The notes under the pieces are model-generated. The model did no database searches, was not told the origin of the DNA, and saw nothing but the letters and a program-made list of their open reading frames with translations. 64,000 nucleotides of DNA. Source: Helcococcus kunzii ATCC 51366. Its GTDB lineage: Bacteria > Bacillota > Clostridia > Tissierellales > Peptoniphilaceae. The translations under genes were made by a program, and so were the position numbers. The stretch covers positions 348,244-412,243 of the forward strand of contig NZ_JH601088.1 in the NCBI RefSeq assembly GCF_000245755.1, in the 5' to 3' direction. Below are positions 55,889 to 64,000 of this stretch, piece by piece (the stretch's first letter is position 1; every line of letters begins with the position of its first letter).

Positions 55889-57043
55889 ATGAAGTTAAAT
55901 AAAGAAGAATTAAAAGACATATATAAAAAATTAATAGTAGTTTTTTCTGGTATTCTTTTCTTTTTTATTATGACTAATTTTAGTCATGTCAGAGATACAT
56001 TTTTTAGATATATTTCATATATTAGACCGATACTTATAGGATTTGGTATTGCATTTGTTGCAAACATGTTAATGAACTTTTATGAGAAACAGTTCAAAAA
56101 ATATTCCAAATTAAAAAATGAACAGATAAATGTTGCTTCTATGGTATTGGCTTTTATAACTTTAGGATTAATTGTTACATTTTTCCTTTCAGTAGTTTTA
56201 CCACAATTTATTTCATCACTGATAAATTTACTTTATCAAATTCCGGATTTAATTACTAGATTTGTTGACAGGATAAAAGATTATCCTATTTCTGATAATG
56301 TTATTAGCAAGATTGAGACATTTGTACAAGATATCGAATCAAAGAATTTAATTGAGCGATTAATTAATTTAGTCATTTCTCAAGGTGGATTTATGCTTCA
56401 AGGTACAATGAGTGTGATAAGTCACATATTTAAGAGTTTCTTTGAAGGATTCCTTGCAATTTCATTTTCTATTTATATGCTAAGTGGTAAAAACAGATTA
56501 AAGAGGAATGCAAAACAAGTACTATATGGCTTGCTTACAGAAGATTTTGCCGATAGATTAATTAGATATTATACAATTTTATATAGAAATTCATATAATT
56601 TTTTTACAGGTCAATTTTTAGAAGCAATCATAATGGGAATAGTTGTTTTCATAGGGATAACAATAATTGGTGCACCATATGCGATGATATTAGCCGTTGC
56701 ATCAGGATTACTAAATATCATCCCATATATTGGGGCAATCACTGGTGCGATTTTATCAGTTGTATTGATTTCAATAGCTGATCCAATCAAAGGGTTAATC
56801 TTTTTAGTATTTATAATTGTTTATCAACAAATAGATGGCAATTATATTTATCCTAAATTGGTTGGTGGCAAGGTCGGCATTCCCGCAATATGGATAATGG
56901 TTGCTATCACAATTGGTGGTTCAATCATGGGAGTTATAGGAATGGTAGTCTTTGTGCCAATATTTGCGACATTCTACATGATTTTAAGAGATCATACTTA
57001 TAAAAGATTAGATGAAAAAGAAATAGATATTAGTAAGAAATAG
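55889..57043 (+). CDS. AI-2E family transporter
   Basis: A 384-residue membrane protein of the AI-2E (PF01594) family with about eight spans. A central amphipathic region (~110-165) is followed by 'GQFLEAIIMGIVVFIGITII' and the family segment 'LLNIIPYIGAITGAILSV', then 'GNYIYPKLVGGKVGIPAIWI'. Members export small molecules, Na+/H+ exchange or autoinducers; the substrate here is unknown. It is 19 bp before the MreB-like gene. Confidence 0.92.
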   Translation: MKLNKEELKDIYKKLIVVFSGILFFFIMTNFSHVRDTFFRYISYIRPILIGFGIAFVANMLMNFYEKQFKKYSKLKNEQINVASMVLAFITLGLIVTFFLSVVLPQFISSLINLLYQIPDLITRFVDRIKDYPISDNVISKIETFVQDIESKNLIERLINLVISQGGFMLQGTMSVISHIFKSFFEGFLAISFSIYMLSGKNRLKRNAKQVLYGLLTEDFADRLIRYYTILYRNSYNFFTGQFLEAIIMGIVVFIGITIIGAPYAMILAVASGLLNIIPYIGAITGAILSVVLISIADPIKGLIFLVFIIVYQQIDGNYIYPKLVGGKVGIPAIWIMVAITIGGSIMGVIGMVVFVPIFATFYMILRDHTYKRLDEKEIDISKK

Positions 57044-57062
57044 ACTTTAGATGGGGAGTAAT

Positions 57063-58112
57063 ATGGATTTAAGAAAAAGAATAGCGATTGATTTAGGGAC
57101 AACATCAGTTCTAGTCTATTCTAGAACTAAAGGAGTGCTACTTAATGAGCCTTCTGTTGTTGCGGTTGATAGATTTTCAAATAAGATAATTGCTGTTGGT
57201 AAAGAAGCGAAGGAAATGTTAGGACGTACTCCTGGACATATTGTAGCAGTGAGACCACTTAAAGATGGCGTCATCACAAACTACGACTCAACAGAGAAAA
57301 TGCTAAAATATTATATAAAAAATGCTATAGGAAATTCACTTATTAAGCCAAATGTCATCATTTGCGTGCCTTCAGGTGCCACACAAGTGCAAAAAAGAGC
57401 GGTAAAGCAAGCGGGCATTAAAGCGGGTGCGAATGATGTACACTTAATTGAAGAACCACTTGCAGCAGCTATTGGAGCGGGCATAGAAATAGGGGATTCT
57501 AAAGGAAATGTAATCATTGATATTGGCGGAGGTACAACTGATATAGCCGTTATCTCCAGAGGTGGAATAGTTGTCTCAGAATCACTTAAAATTGCTGGAG
57601 ATAGCTGTGATGAAGCAATAATAGATTATATAAGAAAAACAAAAAATGTAATAATAGGTGAAAAAACTGCAGAAAAAATAAAATTATCTGTTGGAAGTAT
57701 TGAAAGTGACAAAGATAAATTTGTAGCTAAAGGTAGAAATCTGTACACAGGTTTACCTGAAGAGGTCTATATGACTAGAGAAGATATCGATAGAGCATTA
57801 TATGAAGTTATCGAAGAAATTGCGAATGCATGCAAAAAAATAATTTCAAAAACTCCACCAGAACTAGTTTCCGACCTATATGAAAATGGTGCAATTTTAG
57901 CAGGTGGTGGGGCACTTATCCACGGAATGAGAGAAAAAATACAAGAAAAAATAAAAATTTCTGTATATATTGCAGACAATCCAGTCTCTGCAGTTGTTAG
58001 AGGAACAGGTAAATCTCTAAACTGGATTAACAAATTAGATAGAATTGAAAACAGTCAATTAGAAATGACAAGACGAATAGTCGAAAAGAAAGAAATTCTA
58101 AGAAGAAGGTAA
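57063..58112 (+). CDS. MreB/Mbl-like actin homologue
   Basis: A 349-residue bacterial actin. Phosphate 1 'IAIDLGTTSVLVYSRTKGVL', phosphate 2 'GNVIIDIGGGTTDIAVIS', and the adenosine motif 'ILAGGGALIHGM' are clear. MreB proteins form filaments below the membrane that guide wall synthesis. The start at 57063 has GGGGAGTAAT just upstream; an earlier ATG at 57051 lies in that site. Neither mreC nor mreD follows, as for Mbl or MreBH paralogues. Confidence 0.92.
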   Translation: MDLRKRIAIDLGTTSVLVYSRTKGVLLNEPSVVAVDRFSNKIIAVGKEAKEMLGRTPGHIVAVRPLKDGVITNYDSTEKMLKYYIKNAIGNSLIKPNVIICVPSGATQVQKRAVKQAGIKAGANDVHLIEEPLAAAIGAGIEIGDSKGNVIIDIGGGTTDIAVISRGGIVVSESLKIAGDSCDEAIIDYIRKTKNVIIGEKTAEKIKLSVGSIESDKDKFVAKGRNLYTGLPEEVYMTREDIDRALYEVIEEIANACKKIISKTPPELVSDLYENGAILAGGGALIHGMREKIQEKIKISVYIADNPVSAVVRGTGKSLNWINKLDRIENSQLEMTRRIVEKKEILRRR

Positions 58113-58120
58113 ACAAAAAC

Positions 58121-58171
58121 AGAGCGGTAACTAAACATGATTATTTAGTCGTCGCTCTGCTTTATTTTTTA
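58121..58171. terminator. Terminator of the mreB-like gene
   Basis: CAGAGCGGTAACTAAA pairs with TTTAGTCGTCGCTCTG, followed by CTTTATTTTTT. Confidence 0.85.
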
Positions 58172-58184
58172 CAACTCATTCATT

Positions 58185-58610
58185 CTATAACTCATCAATA
58201 ATATCTTCTAAAGTATCAGTATAATCCTCTAATTCCTCAATAGATTCAATAGATCTTAATCTATCAATTACCATTCTAAACATCAATTTTAAAGATGTAT
58301 CATAATCATCTTGTAAAATCAAATGTCTATCAAGCAATTCATCATCTAAATCTAAATAATCCTCATCATCAATCCAGCCGAAATCATCATCAAGCCAATC
58401 TTCATCTTCTAAATCGTCAAAGTCATCATCGTATTCGTCAAAATCTTCATCAAAATCATCATAGTCATCATCGAAATCATCATCGAAGTCCATGTCATCT
58501 GAATACAGAACATCTTCTTCACTTTCCAAATCTTCTAAATCTTTAACATCTTCATTTTCGTAGTTCAATTCATCCCACTTTTCTCTTGAGTTTTTGTCGT
58601 TCATGTCCAT
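58185..58610 (-). CDS. Extremely acidic hypothetical protein
   Basis: A 141-residue protein in which about half of all residues are Asp or Glu; residues ~40-95 are an almost unbroken Asp/Glu/Tyr/Phe tract. The last ~45 residues are more ordinary ('SLKLMFRMVIDRLRSIESI') and look helical. The start is set at 58610 by GGAGGTTGTA. No family is recognised. Such acidic proteins can bind basic partners or metal ions, but this is only inference. It is a single gene on the minus strand. Confidence 0.75.
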   Translation of the reverse strand: MDMNDKNSREKWDELNYENEDVKDLEDLESEEDVLYSDDMDFDDDFDDDYDDFDEDFDEYDDDFDDLEDEDWLDDDFGWIDDEDYLDLDDELLDRHLILQDDYDTSLKLMFRMVIDRLRSIESIEELEDYTDTLEDIIDEL

Positions 58611-58819
58611 TACAACCTCCAAAGTTTAAAATATTTGGAAAACATATTTCCAATTAAATTATACTATATAAAAGATTAAATAAAAAGGAAAAAATACATA
58701 ATTATATAAAAGATTTCTTATAGGGAATGGAATTATATGGAAAGGTATTTGTTATGTGTTATTAATAAATAAGAATATTGATGAATGAAGTGAAAATGTA
58801 TATTTGTGAAAATATTAGT

Positions 58820-59520
58820 TGAGATTTGGAGATTTTAGGATTATTAGAGTCGAAATATCTTAAATGGCTAATAGTACTGATTCAAATAGCTCAAATGAAT
58901 GAGATATCTATTGAGACTACTTTTGATAGTGGGGCTTCTAAAATATGCAAAAAAAAAACACAATCAAATAATATTTTTAATAGAAAAAATCAGAATAGGA
59001 GAGAATGATCTATCGCTATACACTTTTTGTAGAAGTTTTTTAAATGATGTTTTAGAGGGGCAGGATTATGAGAGTGAAGAAGAATTATAGAGATGATTGG
59101 TGACGAGTATAAGAGTGAAGATTTTAAAAGAGAAATTAATACTAATCTTAATAGAATTGGTAAAGAACAATCTATAAAGAATATTGAAAATTGAATAAAA
59201 TTAATAAAAATAGTATAATAGATATAAAATAAAGATGAAATATTGAGGGTGACTTAATATTCATATTGGAGAGAATCGTCTTAACTATTAAACTATATCT
59301 TATGAATTAGCTCATGTGATTGATAAAGAGAGAAGTTCTAGTAACGTATTAGATTATTCTCAAGAAATGCTAAAAATAGTAAGACAAAAATTTTAGTTAG
59401 GAAAAATTTAAAGAATATGAAAAACTAGCATATGAAATTGTAGGATATGATAAGAAAAATGCAAAATTAGAAGAAGAAATATTTTCATATTCTTTTGAAA
59501 AAGAAATACTCGTTCTCAAC
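58820..59520 (+). pseudogene. Decayed gene remnants with a zinc-protease-like (HEXXH-type) fossil
   Basis: Several short frames in different registers look like broken genes. 'KIRIGENDLSLYTFCRSFLN' and 'DVLEGQDYESEEEL' end in a stop; a two-base shift rejoins 'MIGDEYKSEDFKREINTNLN' (from 59095). Further on, 'TISYELAHVIDKERSSSN' (after an in-frame stop) and, after another break, 'FKEYEKLAYEIVGYDKKNAK' with 'LEEEIFSYSFEKEILVLN'. The former recalls the HE(L)xH zinc motif of toxin-like metalloproteases with the first His changed to Tyr. Stops and shifts show that none is functional. 58611-58820 shows nothing. Confidence 0.5.
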
Positions 59521-59559
59521 TAATTCACAAGCTATCTAAAGTAATAATGGAGGAAATTA

Positions 59560-59769
59560 ATGTTTTCAAATGATGAATTGTTAAGCATACCTGATGACTT
59601 AAGAGAAGAAACAAAAAATCTATGTGACTATTATTTTAATAATGAAGTCAAAGAAAACTCTATTGACGAATATATTCAAAATCATGGATCGGAAAGACTT
59701 AAAATATGGGAAAGAGAATCATTAGCGTTATATAAAAAAAATTTAGAAAAAGGGATTATTTATAACTGA
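59560..59769 (+). CDS. Small hypothetical protein, possible immunity protein
   Basis: An intact 69-residue acidic, helical protein ('SIPDDLREETKNLCDYYFNN') with a perfect GGAGGAAATTA site. It follows the decayed metalloprotease-like remnant, so it may be a surviving immunity protein of a lost toxin; this is inference from position and size. A terminator follows directly. Confidence 0.6.
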   Translation: MFSNDELLSIPDDLREETKNLCDYYFNNEVKENSIDEYIQNHGSERLKIWERESLALYKKNLEKGIIYN

Positions 59770-59806
59770 ACACACTAACAAAACAAGGTTAGAGGTTCTT
59801 TTTTTA
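59769..59806 (+). terminator. Terminator after the small protein gene
   Basis: CTAAC...GTTAG with outer AAC/GGTT pairing, followed by CTTTTTTT. Confidence 0.65.
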
Positions 59807-59870
59807 TACTAATTTCTAAAGAGTTTAAAAAACGAAGTAAAGTTGAGTAAGAGAGAAAATAGTAATTTAG

Positions 59871-59905
59871 TGGTTGTTTCAGATTATGAAATGACCATTT
59901 TTGTT
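59871..59905 (+). terminator. Orphan terminator-like hairpin
   Basis: TGGTTGTTTCA and TGAAATGACCA pair around GATTA, followed by TTTTTG. There is no gene between it and the previous terminator; 59906-60099 holds nothing recognisable. Confidence 0.55.
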
Positions 59906-60099
59906 TATTTTAAAGTATTGTACCCATATTTAAAATGAACAAAAGATTCAAATTACGTCTTTATAGAGTATTAACTTGAGAAAAACTTGAGAAAAAAGTT
60001 GCAAATCACTGTAATAATATACAAAACAAAAAAAACAATTTCGTTGAAATATACACATTTGTAATGTAATATAAATCATTGAAATTGATTAAAAATTAA

Positions 60100-60176
60100 T
60101 GGTCGGAATGAGAGGATTCGAACCTCCGACCCCTCGGTCCCAAACCGAGTGCTCTACCAAGCTGAGCCACATTCCG
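60100..60176 (-). tRNA. tRNA-Pro (UGG)
   Basis: On the minus strand all four arms are found: acceptor CGGAATG/CATTCCG, D stem GCTC/GAGC, anticodon stem CTCGG/CCGAG with loop TTTGGGA (anticodon TGG), T stem GGAGG/CCTCT with TTCGAAT. Discriminator A and an encoded CCA follow. Confidence 0.97.
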
Positions 60177-60187
60177 GCGACTTATTA

Positions 60188-60216
60188 AGTATATAATAGT
60201 AATAAGTTTTTGTCAA
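60188..60216 (-). promoter_or_regulatory. Promoter of tRNA-Pro
   Basis: On the minus strand TTGACA (60211-60216) and TATACT (60188-60193) are 17 bp apart, 12 bp before the tRNA. Confidence 0.8.
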
Positions 60217-60322
60217 ATGTTTTTTATCACTGTATTTGTTATTATACTCTAGCAAAATAAAAAAATCAAATTTTTTTGCAATATTTTAATAAGATTGAAT
60301 GTGACCTATATGGATGCAGTAT

Positions 60323-60598
60323 TTATCTTGTAATGCGAAGTGATTCAAATACTAATGTGGCTTGGATTCTGTCACCACCTAGAAGGCCTTTACTTCCGCC
60401 ATTACTTGTTGCAATGGTATGTAATCTATATCCCTTTTGTGCTTGTCTGTTTATTACTTCTTCCAATTCAGTTAAATTTTCTGATCCAGTACCTAAAAAC
60501 TTTTCTTTTAAAGTAACTTGTAAAACTACATAATCTAAGTTTTGACCTGATGCGGTTGAATGTGTAGATTCTCTTTCTAAATCATCAAAAAAACCCAT
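60323..60598 (-). CDS. DUF4177 domain protein
   Basis: A 91-residue protein with the DUF4177 pattern: 'LDYVVLQVTLKEKF', 'LTELEEVINRQAQKGYRLHT' and a closing 'QATLVFESLRI'. The family is small and of unknown role. The start has AAGGAGGTAGAA. It stands between tRNA-Pro and the divergent SbcD-like gene. Confidence 0.85.
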   Translation of the reverse strand: MGFFDDLERESTHSTASGQNLDYVVLQVTLKEKFLGTGSENLTELEEVINRQAQKGYRLHTIATSNGGSKGLLGGDRIQATLVFESLRITR

Positions 60599-60679
60599 TT
60601 CTACCTCCTTCTTTTTTAAAAATTATAGCATAAAAATTAGGAAAAGATATATATTTAAATAGAACTGATGTTCTCTTTA

Positions 60680-60688
60680 TGTTATAAT
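60680..60688 (+). promoter_or_regulatory. Extended -10 promoter of the SbcD-like gene
   Basis: TGTTATAAT with TATAAT at 60683-60688, 16 bp before the start codon; a very short leader. Confidence 0.4.
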
Positions 60689-60703
60689 TTTTATGAGGTA
60701 GAT

Positions 60704-61798
60704 ATGAATAAAATAAGAATAGCGCATTTGGCTGATTTTCACTTAGGAGCTCAGCTCAATGGACGAAAAGAATTAAATGAAAAAGTTAATAAGGCATTGA
60801 TTAAATCCTTGGTTAATATTTTTGATGTATTAAATTCGGCTAAAGTACAGTTAGTTTTAATTGCCGGAGATTTTTATGAATCTTCAAATATTGATACATC
60901 ATTGAAAAGTCAAATTAAGGAAATATTTTCAAATTTTAATGGCAAGATTGTAATCTCACCAGGTAATCACGATTATATTAGTTTAGAGTCAGTGTATTTT
61001 GAAGAATGGCCTAAAAATACTTATATTTTCACATCTGAGAATGTTGACTATTTTGAATTTAATGAGATCAATACAAGAGTATATGGTTTTGCTTTCACAA
61101 ATTCTCATATTAGAGAGCATTTAATTTCTAATATAGGTGTGATTGATGATTCTTATATAAATATTGGAGTTTTTCACGGTCAAATTGATAGTACAGAAAA
61201 TTCTTATCATCCAATATTTGCTGAAGATATATTGAATTCTAATTTGGACTATATTGCATTAGGACATGTTCACAAAAGAAGTGAAATCAATCAGATTGGA
61301 AGGACATATTATGCCTATTCTGGAAATCCTGTAGGAAGAGGGTTTGATGAAACGGGAGAAAAAGGCATTTATTTAGGGGATATTTCTAAAGATAAGAATG
61401 GTTTATATTTTTATAAAATTGATAACTCAGAGTTTCATATTGTAAATTTAGAAATAGAAGATTTTGAATCACAAAATGAGCTTGCCAATTTTATAAAGAG
61501 AAAATTGGAAGAAAAGTTTGGCGTTAATTATAAGAAACATTACTACAGATTAATTTTGAATGGATATCTAAAAAAGGACCAAACCATAAATATTGATATT
61601 ATTGAAAGTATGATGACTGATTTTAACTATATTGAGATCATTGATAATACAAACTTATATATGGATTTTGACGAAATTTCACATGAAAAAAGTTTAAAGG
61701 GAAAGTTTGTAAAAAAGGTTTTGACAGAAAATATTAGTGCAGAAGATAAGAAAAAGATTCTTGATATAGGAGTTAGAGCATTTGAGGACTTATTATGA
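60704..61798 (+). CDS. DNA repair exonuclease, SbcD/YhaO-like metallophosphoesterase
   Basis: A 364-residue calcineurin-like phosphoesterase of the SbcD/Mre11 type. Metal-binding motifs are 'IAHLADFHLGAQLNGR' (Asp-x-His), 'LVLIAGDFYESSNID' (Gly-Asp), 'ISPGNHDY' (Asn-His-Asp), 'GVFHGQIDS' and 'YIALGHVHKR'. With the ATPase encoded next (overlap 4 bp) it should form a DNA end-processing complex. The start at 60704 has GAGGTAGAT upstream; the ATG 36 bp earlier lies at the promoter. Confidence 0.9.
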   Translation: MNKIRIAHLADFHLGAQLNGRKELNEKVNKALIKSLVNIFDVLNSAKVQLVLIAGDFYESSNIDTSLKSQIKEIFSNFNGKIVISPGNHDYISLESVYFEEWPKNTYIFTSENVDYFEFNEINTRVYGFAFTNSHIREHLISNIGVIDDSYINIGVFHGQIDSTENSYHPIFAEDILNSNLDYIALGHVHKRSEINQIGRTYYAYSGNPVGRGFDETGEKGIYLGDISKDKNGLYFYKIDNSEFHIVNLEIEDFESQNELANFIKRKLEEKFGVNYKKHYYRLILNGYLKKDQTINIDIIESMMTDFNYIEIIDNTNLYMDFDEISHEKSLKGKFVKKVLTENISAEDKKKILDIGVRAFEDLL

Positions 61799-63600
61799 TT
61801 ATTAAAGAAATATATATTAATAATTTCGGAAAATTTAATAATTTTAACATTCGATTTAATCGTGGCTTTAATTTAATCTATGGTGAAAATGAAGCTGGAA
61901 AAACAACCATATTAAATTTTATCCTTATGATGCTTTATGGAAATAATTCGAAATCAACCGATATAAATCAAAATGAAAGAAGAAAGTATAAGCCTTGGAA
62001 TAATGAACCAATGAGAGGTTCTTTGATTATTGAAAAAGACATGGTTGAATACAAGATTGAAAGAACTTTTAACGCTTCTAATACAACTGATATTGTCGAA
62101 ATATATAATTTACACACGGGGAAGAAGTTTGACATTCCAAGTCCTAAAGAGCCTGGAAAATTCTTTTTTAGAATGGGTTATGAATCCTTTAAAAAGACAT
62201 TATTTATTTCATCTGAAGCAATGGTTATTGATGATAAAAATGATAAAGGTGAGTTAACAAAAAAATTAGTAAATTTAGTTACAACCGGTGAGGAAAATTT
62301 ATCATATAAAAAAGTTCAAAATAATATTGATAAAAAAATAGAAAGTTACGCATCTAAATCTGGTCATAAAGGATTGTTAGTAGATGCGAATGATAAACTA
62401 GATAATCTATATCTTGAATTTGAAGAAGGAAAATTGGATGAAAAAGACAAGAGCTCATTATTAAGTAAAGTCAATTTTCTAACGAAAAATGAAGAAAGTA
62501 TTCAAAGTGAAATTGATGAATTTAGGGAAGCATTAGATTTAAAAGCAGAAAAAGAACGACTTATAGATACAAAGCGTGATTTTGAATCAAAGAAAAATAG
62601 ATTAGAATCTCAAATTAAGGATGAAGAGATTGAAAGAATGAAAATCGAATTTGATCTCGCTTATAAAAGATATAATTTTGAGGTATTACCTATTTTTCTA
62701 TCTTTCATATTTTTCGTTTGTGGAATATTAATAAATCAACTTTTTTATCTTGTTTCCATCCTATTTCTTTTATTTTCTATTTTTAAATATTTTAGAAATA
62801 GGATAAAAAATGAAAAAATTAAAGAAAATATTAAGAAGAATTTAGAAATCTTTGAAAAAAAACGTGCAAAAAATCAAAGTGAATTAGAATTAATCAATGA
62901 AGAAATAAAGTATATCACTAAGGCTGAACAAGAGATAGATTATCAATTAAACGAATTAGGATATAAGTCATTAGAGCTTGATTATAATCGTTTAGAAAAT
63001 CTAAATAAAAAGAAATCAGAAATAAATTCTGAAATTGTTCAAATAAAATCAACTTCAAAAGAACGATTTAGGGGAAAAAGAAATATTTCCACTATTTTGT
63101 CAGATATAGAATTGACTAAAAAAGAAATAAGAAAATTAGAAAAAGAATTAAGTTTACTGTTAAAAACAAAAGAATATATTAAGAAATCCTTTGATGAAGT
63201 TGAGGTAGATTTTTCAGGAAAGATAAACGAAAAAGCTTCAAAAATTATTCAAAAGATAACTAATGGAAAATATGATAGATTGTATATTGCAAATGACTTT
63301 AGCATTTCCATACTTGATAGCAAGACAAGAAATATCAAAGAATGGAAATATCTAAGTAGTGGAACTATTGATCAATTATATCTTTCATTAAGACTAGCAA
63401 TAACTGAATTAATCATAGAACATTCCAGCGAAAGGATACTACTTTTAGATGATATATTTATAAGATATGACAACAATAGAGCGAAAGAATCTATGGATTT
63501 TTTAAAAGACAATTTAGATAACTTTTCTCAAATCATTGCATTCACAAGTCATAGATTCTCTACTGACAATTTAGATAAAATTAATTATATAAATATTTAA
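61795..63600 (+). CDS. SbcC/YhaN-like ATPase
   Basis: A 601-residue SMC-like ATPase: N-terminal Walker A 'IYGENEAGKTTILNFIL', then a coiled coil that contains two hydrophobic segments (about residues 299-340, 'LPIFLSFIFFVCGILINQLF' onward), a second coiled coil, and the C-terminal lobe with ABC-like signature 'YLSSGTIDQLYLSLRLAI' and Walker B 'RILLLDDIFIRYD'. YhaN-type proteins share the membrane hairpin in the coil; the coil is short here. It pairs with the nuclease upstream and so is probably a membrane-tethered Mre11/Rad50-like machine. Confidence 0.88.
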   Translation: MIIKEIYINNFGKFNNFNIRFNRGFNLIYGENEAGKTTILNFILMMLYGNNSKSTDINQNERRKYKPWNNEPMRGSLIIEKDMVEYKIERTFNASNTTDIVEIYNLHTGKKFDIPSPKEPGKFFFRMGYESFKKTLFISSEAMVIDDKNDKGELTKKLVNLVTTGEENLSYKKVQNNIDKKIESYASKSGHKGLLVDANDKLDNLYLEFEEGKLDEKDKSSLLSKVNFLTKNEESIQSEIDEFREALDLKAEKERLIDTKRDFESKKNRLESQIKDEEIERMKIEFDLAYKRYNFEVLPIFLSFIFFVCGILINQLFYLVSILFLLFSIFKYFRNRIKNEKIKENIKKNLEIFEKKRAKNQSELELINEEIKYITKAEQEIDYQLNELGYKSLELDYNRLENLNKKKSEINSEIVQIKSTSKERFRGKRNISTILSDIELTKKEIRKLEKELSLLLKTKEYIKKSFDEVEVDFSGKINEKASKIIQKITNGKYDRLYIANDFSISILDSKTRNIKEWKYLSSGTIDQLYLSLRLAITELIIEHSSERILLLDDIFIRYDNNRAKESMDFLKDNLDNFSQIIAFTSHRFSTDNLDKINYINI

Positions 63601-63602
63601 TA

Positions 63603-63630
63603 TTGACAATGGATAAATTTATTATATAAT
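63603..63630 (+). promoter_or_regulatory. Promoter of tRNA-Thr
   Basis: TTGACA at 63603-63608 and TATAAT at 63625-63630 are 16 bp apart, 11 bp before the tRNA, starting directly after the stop codon of the ATPase gene. Confidence 0.8.
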
Positions 63631-63641
63631 TAATTTATCTT

Positions 63642-63717
63642 GCTCTTTTAGCTCAGCAGGTAGAGCAGCACCATGGTAAGGTGAAGGTCGCCAGTTCGAT
63701 TCTGGCATTGAGCACCA
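63642..63717 (+). tRNA. tRNA-Thr (GGU), with acceptor-stem mismatches
   Basis: D stem GCTC/GAGC, anticodon stem CACC/GGTG with loop ATGGTAA (anticodon GGT), T stem GCCAG/CTGGC with TTCGATT, discriminator A and encoded CCA are all normal. The acceptor stem GCTCTTT/ATTGAGC has two adjacent T-T mismatches (pairs 5 and 6), and the outermost anticodon-stem pair is G-A. A strong promoter and terminator suggest it is expressed, but its function may be impaired. Confidence 0.85.
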
Positions 63718-63721
63718 AGTT

Positions 63722-63766
63722 GAAACGTTTGTAATTGCTAGGTTACAAGCGTTTTGTATTTTTAAA
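63722..63766 (+). terminator. Terminator of tRNA-Thr
   Basis: AAACGTTTGTAA pairs with TTACAAGCGTTTT around TTGCTAGG, then a T-rich tail. Confidence 0.8.
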
Positions 63767-63862
63767 GAAATTCAAAAATTCATTTAAGAGATACCAATGT
63801 GATGCCATTACAACTTTAGTATAGCGAAAGCTTATACTATTTATTTCAATAAATTTTTGAAG

Positions 63863-64000
63863 TTTTTGGTACTAAATTTCAGATTTTATTTTTTAGTACC
63901 AAAATTATCTCAAGTTTTTGGAACTTAATTTAAAATTTTGTTTTTTAGTACCATTTTTATATCGTAGATTTTGGTACTAAATTTAAATTTGCCAATTTTA
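63863..64000 (+). repeat. Array 3 of alternating inverted GGTACT repeats, cut by the window edge
   Basis: TTTTTGGTACTAAATTT and TTTTTTAGTACC alternate: core centres are at 63870, 63897, 63922 (variant GGAACT), 63949 and 63975, i.e. spacings of 27, 25, 27 and 26 bp, period ~52-53. Neighbouring units could form hairpins. The array continues past the right edge. 63767-63862 shows nothing else. Confidence 0.75.

Noticed and set aside
58295..58546. An 83-residue His/Asn-rich ORF opposite the acidic protein
   Set aside because: His and Asn runs are the antisense reading of GAT/GAA codons; no ribosome-binding site.

Overview
The window is very AT-rich, mostly plus-strand, densely packed bacterial DNA with Gram-positive ribosome-binding sites (AGGAGG-type), ~20-residue lipoproteins, UGA used only as stop, and SufCBDSU-type iron-sulfur assembly. 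This fits a low-GC Bacillota. The gene content (H2O-forming NADH oxidase, mevalonate-type IPP isomerase Fni, M29 aminopeptidases, Kdp) and style suggest an anaerobic coccus of the Tissierellia/Peptoniphilaceae type; Parvimonas is my best guess, but that is inference and not proven by the sequence.

Layout. 1-1.74 kb: two tandem M29 aminopeptidases (minus; one cut by the window edge). 2.0-14.1 kb: an accessory stretch. It holds a frameshifted PD-(D/E)XK-like gene, rpmE, an ORF-less group II intron, a possible lactococcin-972-like secreted peptide with a duplicated ABC-2-type membrane protein, lipoproteins, galE, a phase-broken DUF5067-like lipoprotein, a truncated amidase, an Rgg-like regulator and a frameshifted FAD/NAD(P)-binding protein. 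14.3-19.6 kb: a tightly overlapping housekeeping operon (DUF1385, prmC, prfA, thioredoxin-like lipoprotein, fni, mrp ATPase, small membrane protein). 20.5-24.4 kb: a two-component system with its ABC exporter. 24.5-32.6 kb: Asp23, an OatA-like acyltransferase, an unknown protein and sufCBDSU. 32.7-45.0 kb: lipoproteins, NADH oxidase, a pgdA-like deacetylase operon behind a Fur-like box, a HerA-like ATPase, dCMP deaminase, glycogen phosphorylase, fructose-bisphosphate aldolase, rho. 45.1-54.2 kb: a probable small RNA and the kdpDE / small ORF / kdpFABC potassium system. 54.2-64.0 kb: unknown proteins, HAD hydrolase, AI-2E transporter, MreB-like protein, a very acidic protein, a decayed metalloprotease/toxin remnant, tRNA-Pro, a DUF4177 protein, an SbcD/SbcC-like pair and a tRNA-Thr.

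The most unusual structure is non-coding. Two arrays (about 19.83-20.36 kb and 45.36-45.73 kb) consist of the short palindromic core ACATGT in alternating orientation at strictly alternating 24- and 29-bp centre spacing, giving a 53-bp period. The two arrays are homologous over ~370 bp and lie in inverted orientation around a 25-kb segment. At the extreme right end a third array with a different core (GGTACTAAA / TTTAGTACC) shows nearly the same period (27/25-26 bp). A separate family of CAATATCTGTTGG hairpins follows transcription units at three places. A TTGACA-17-TATTAT promoter plus intrinsic terminator without any ORF marks a ~120-nt RNA next to the second array.
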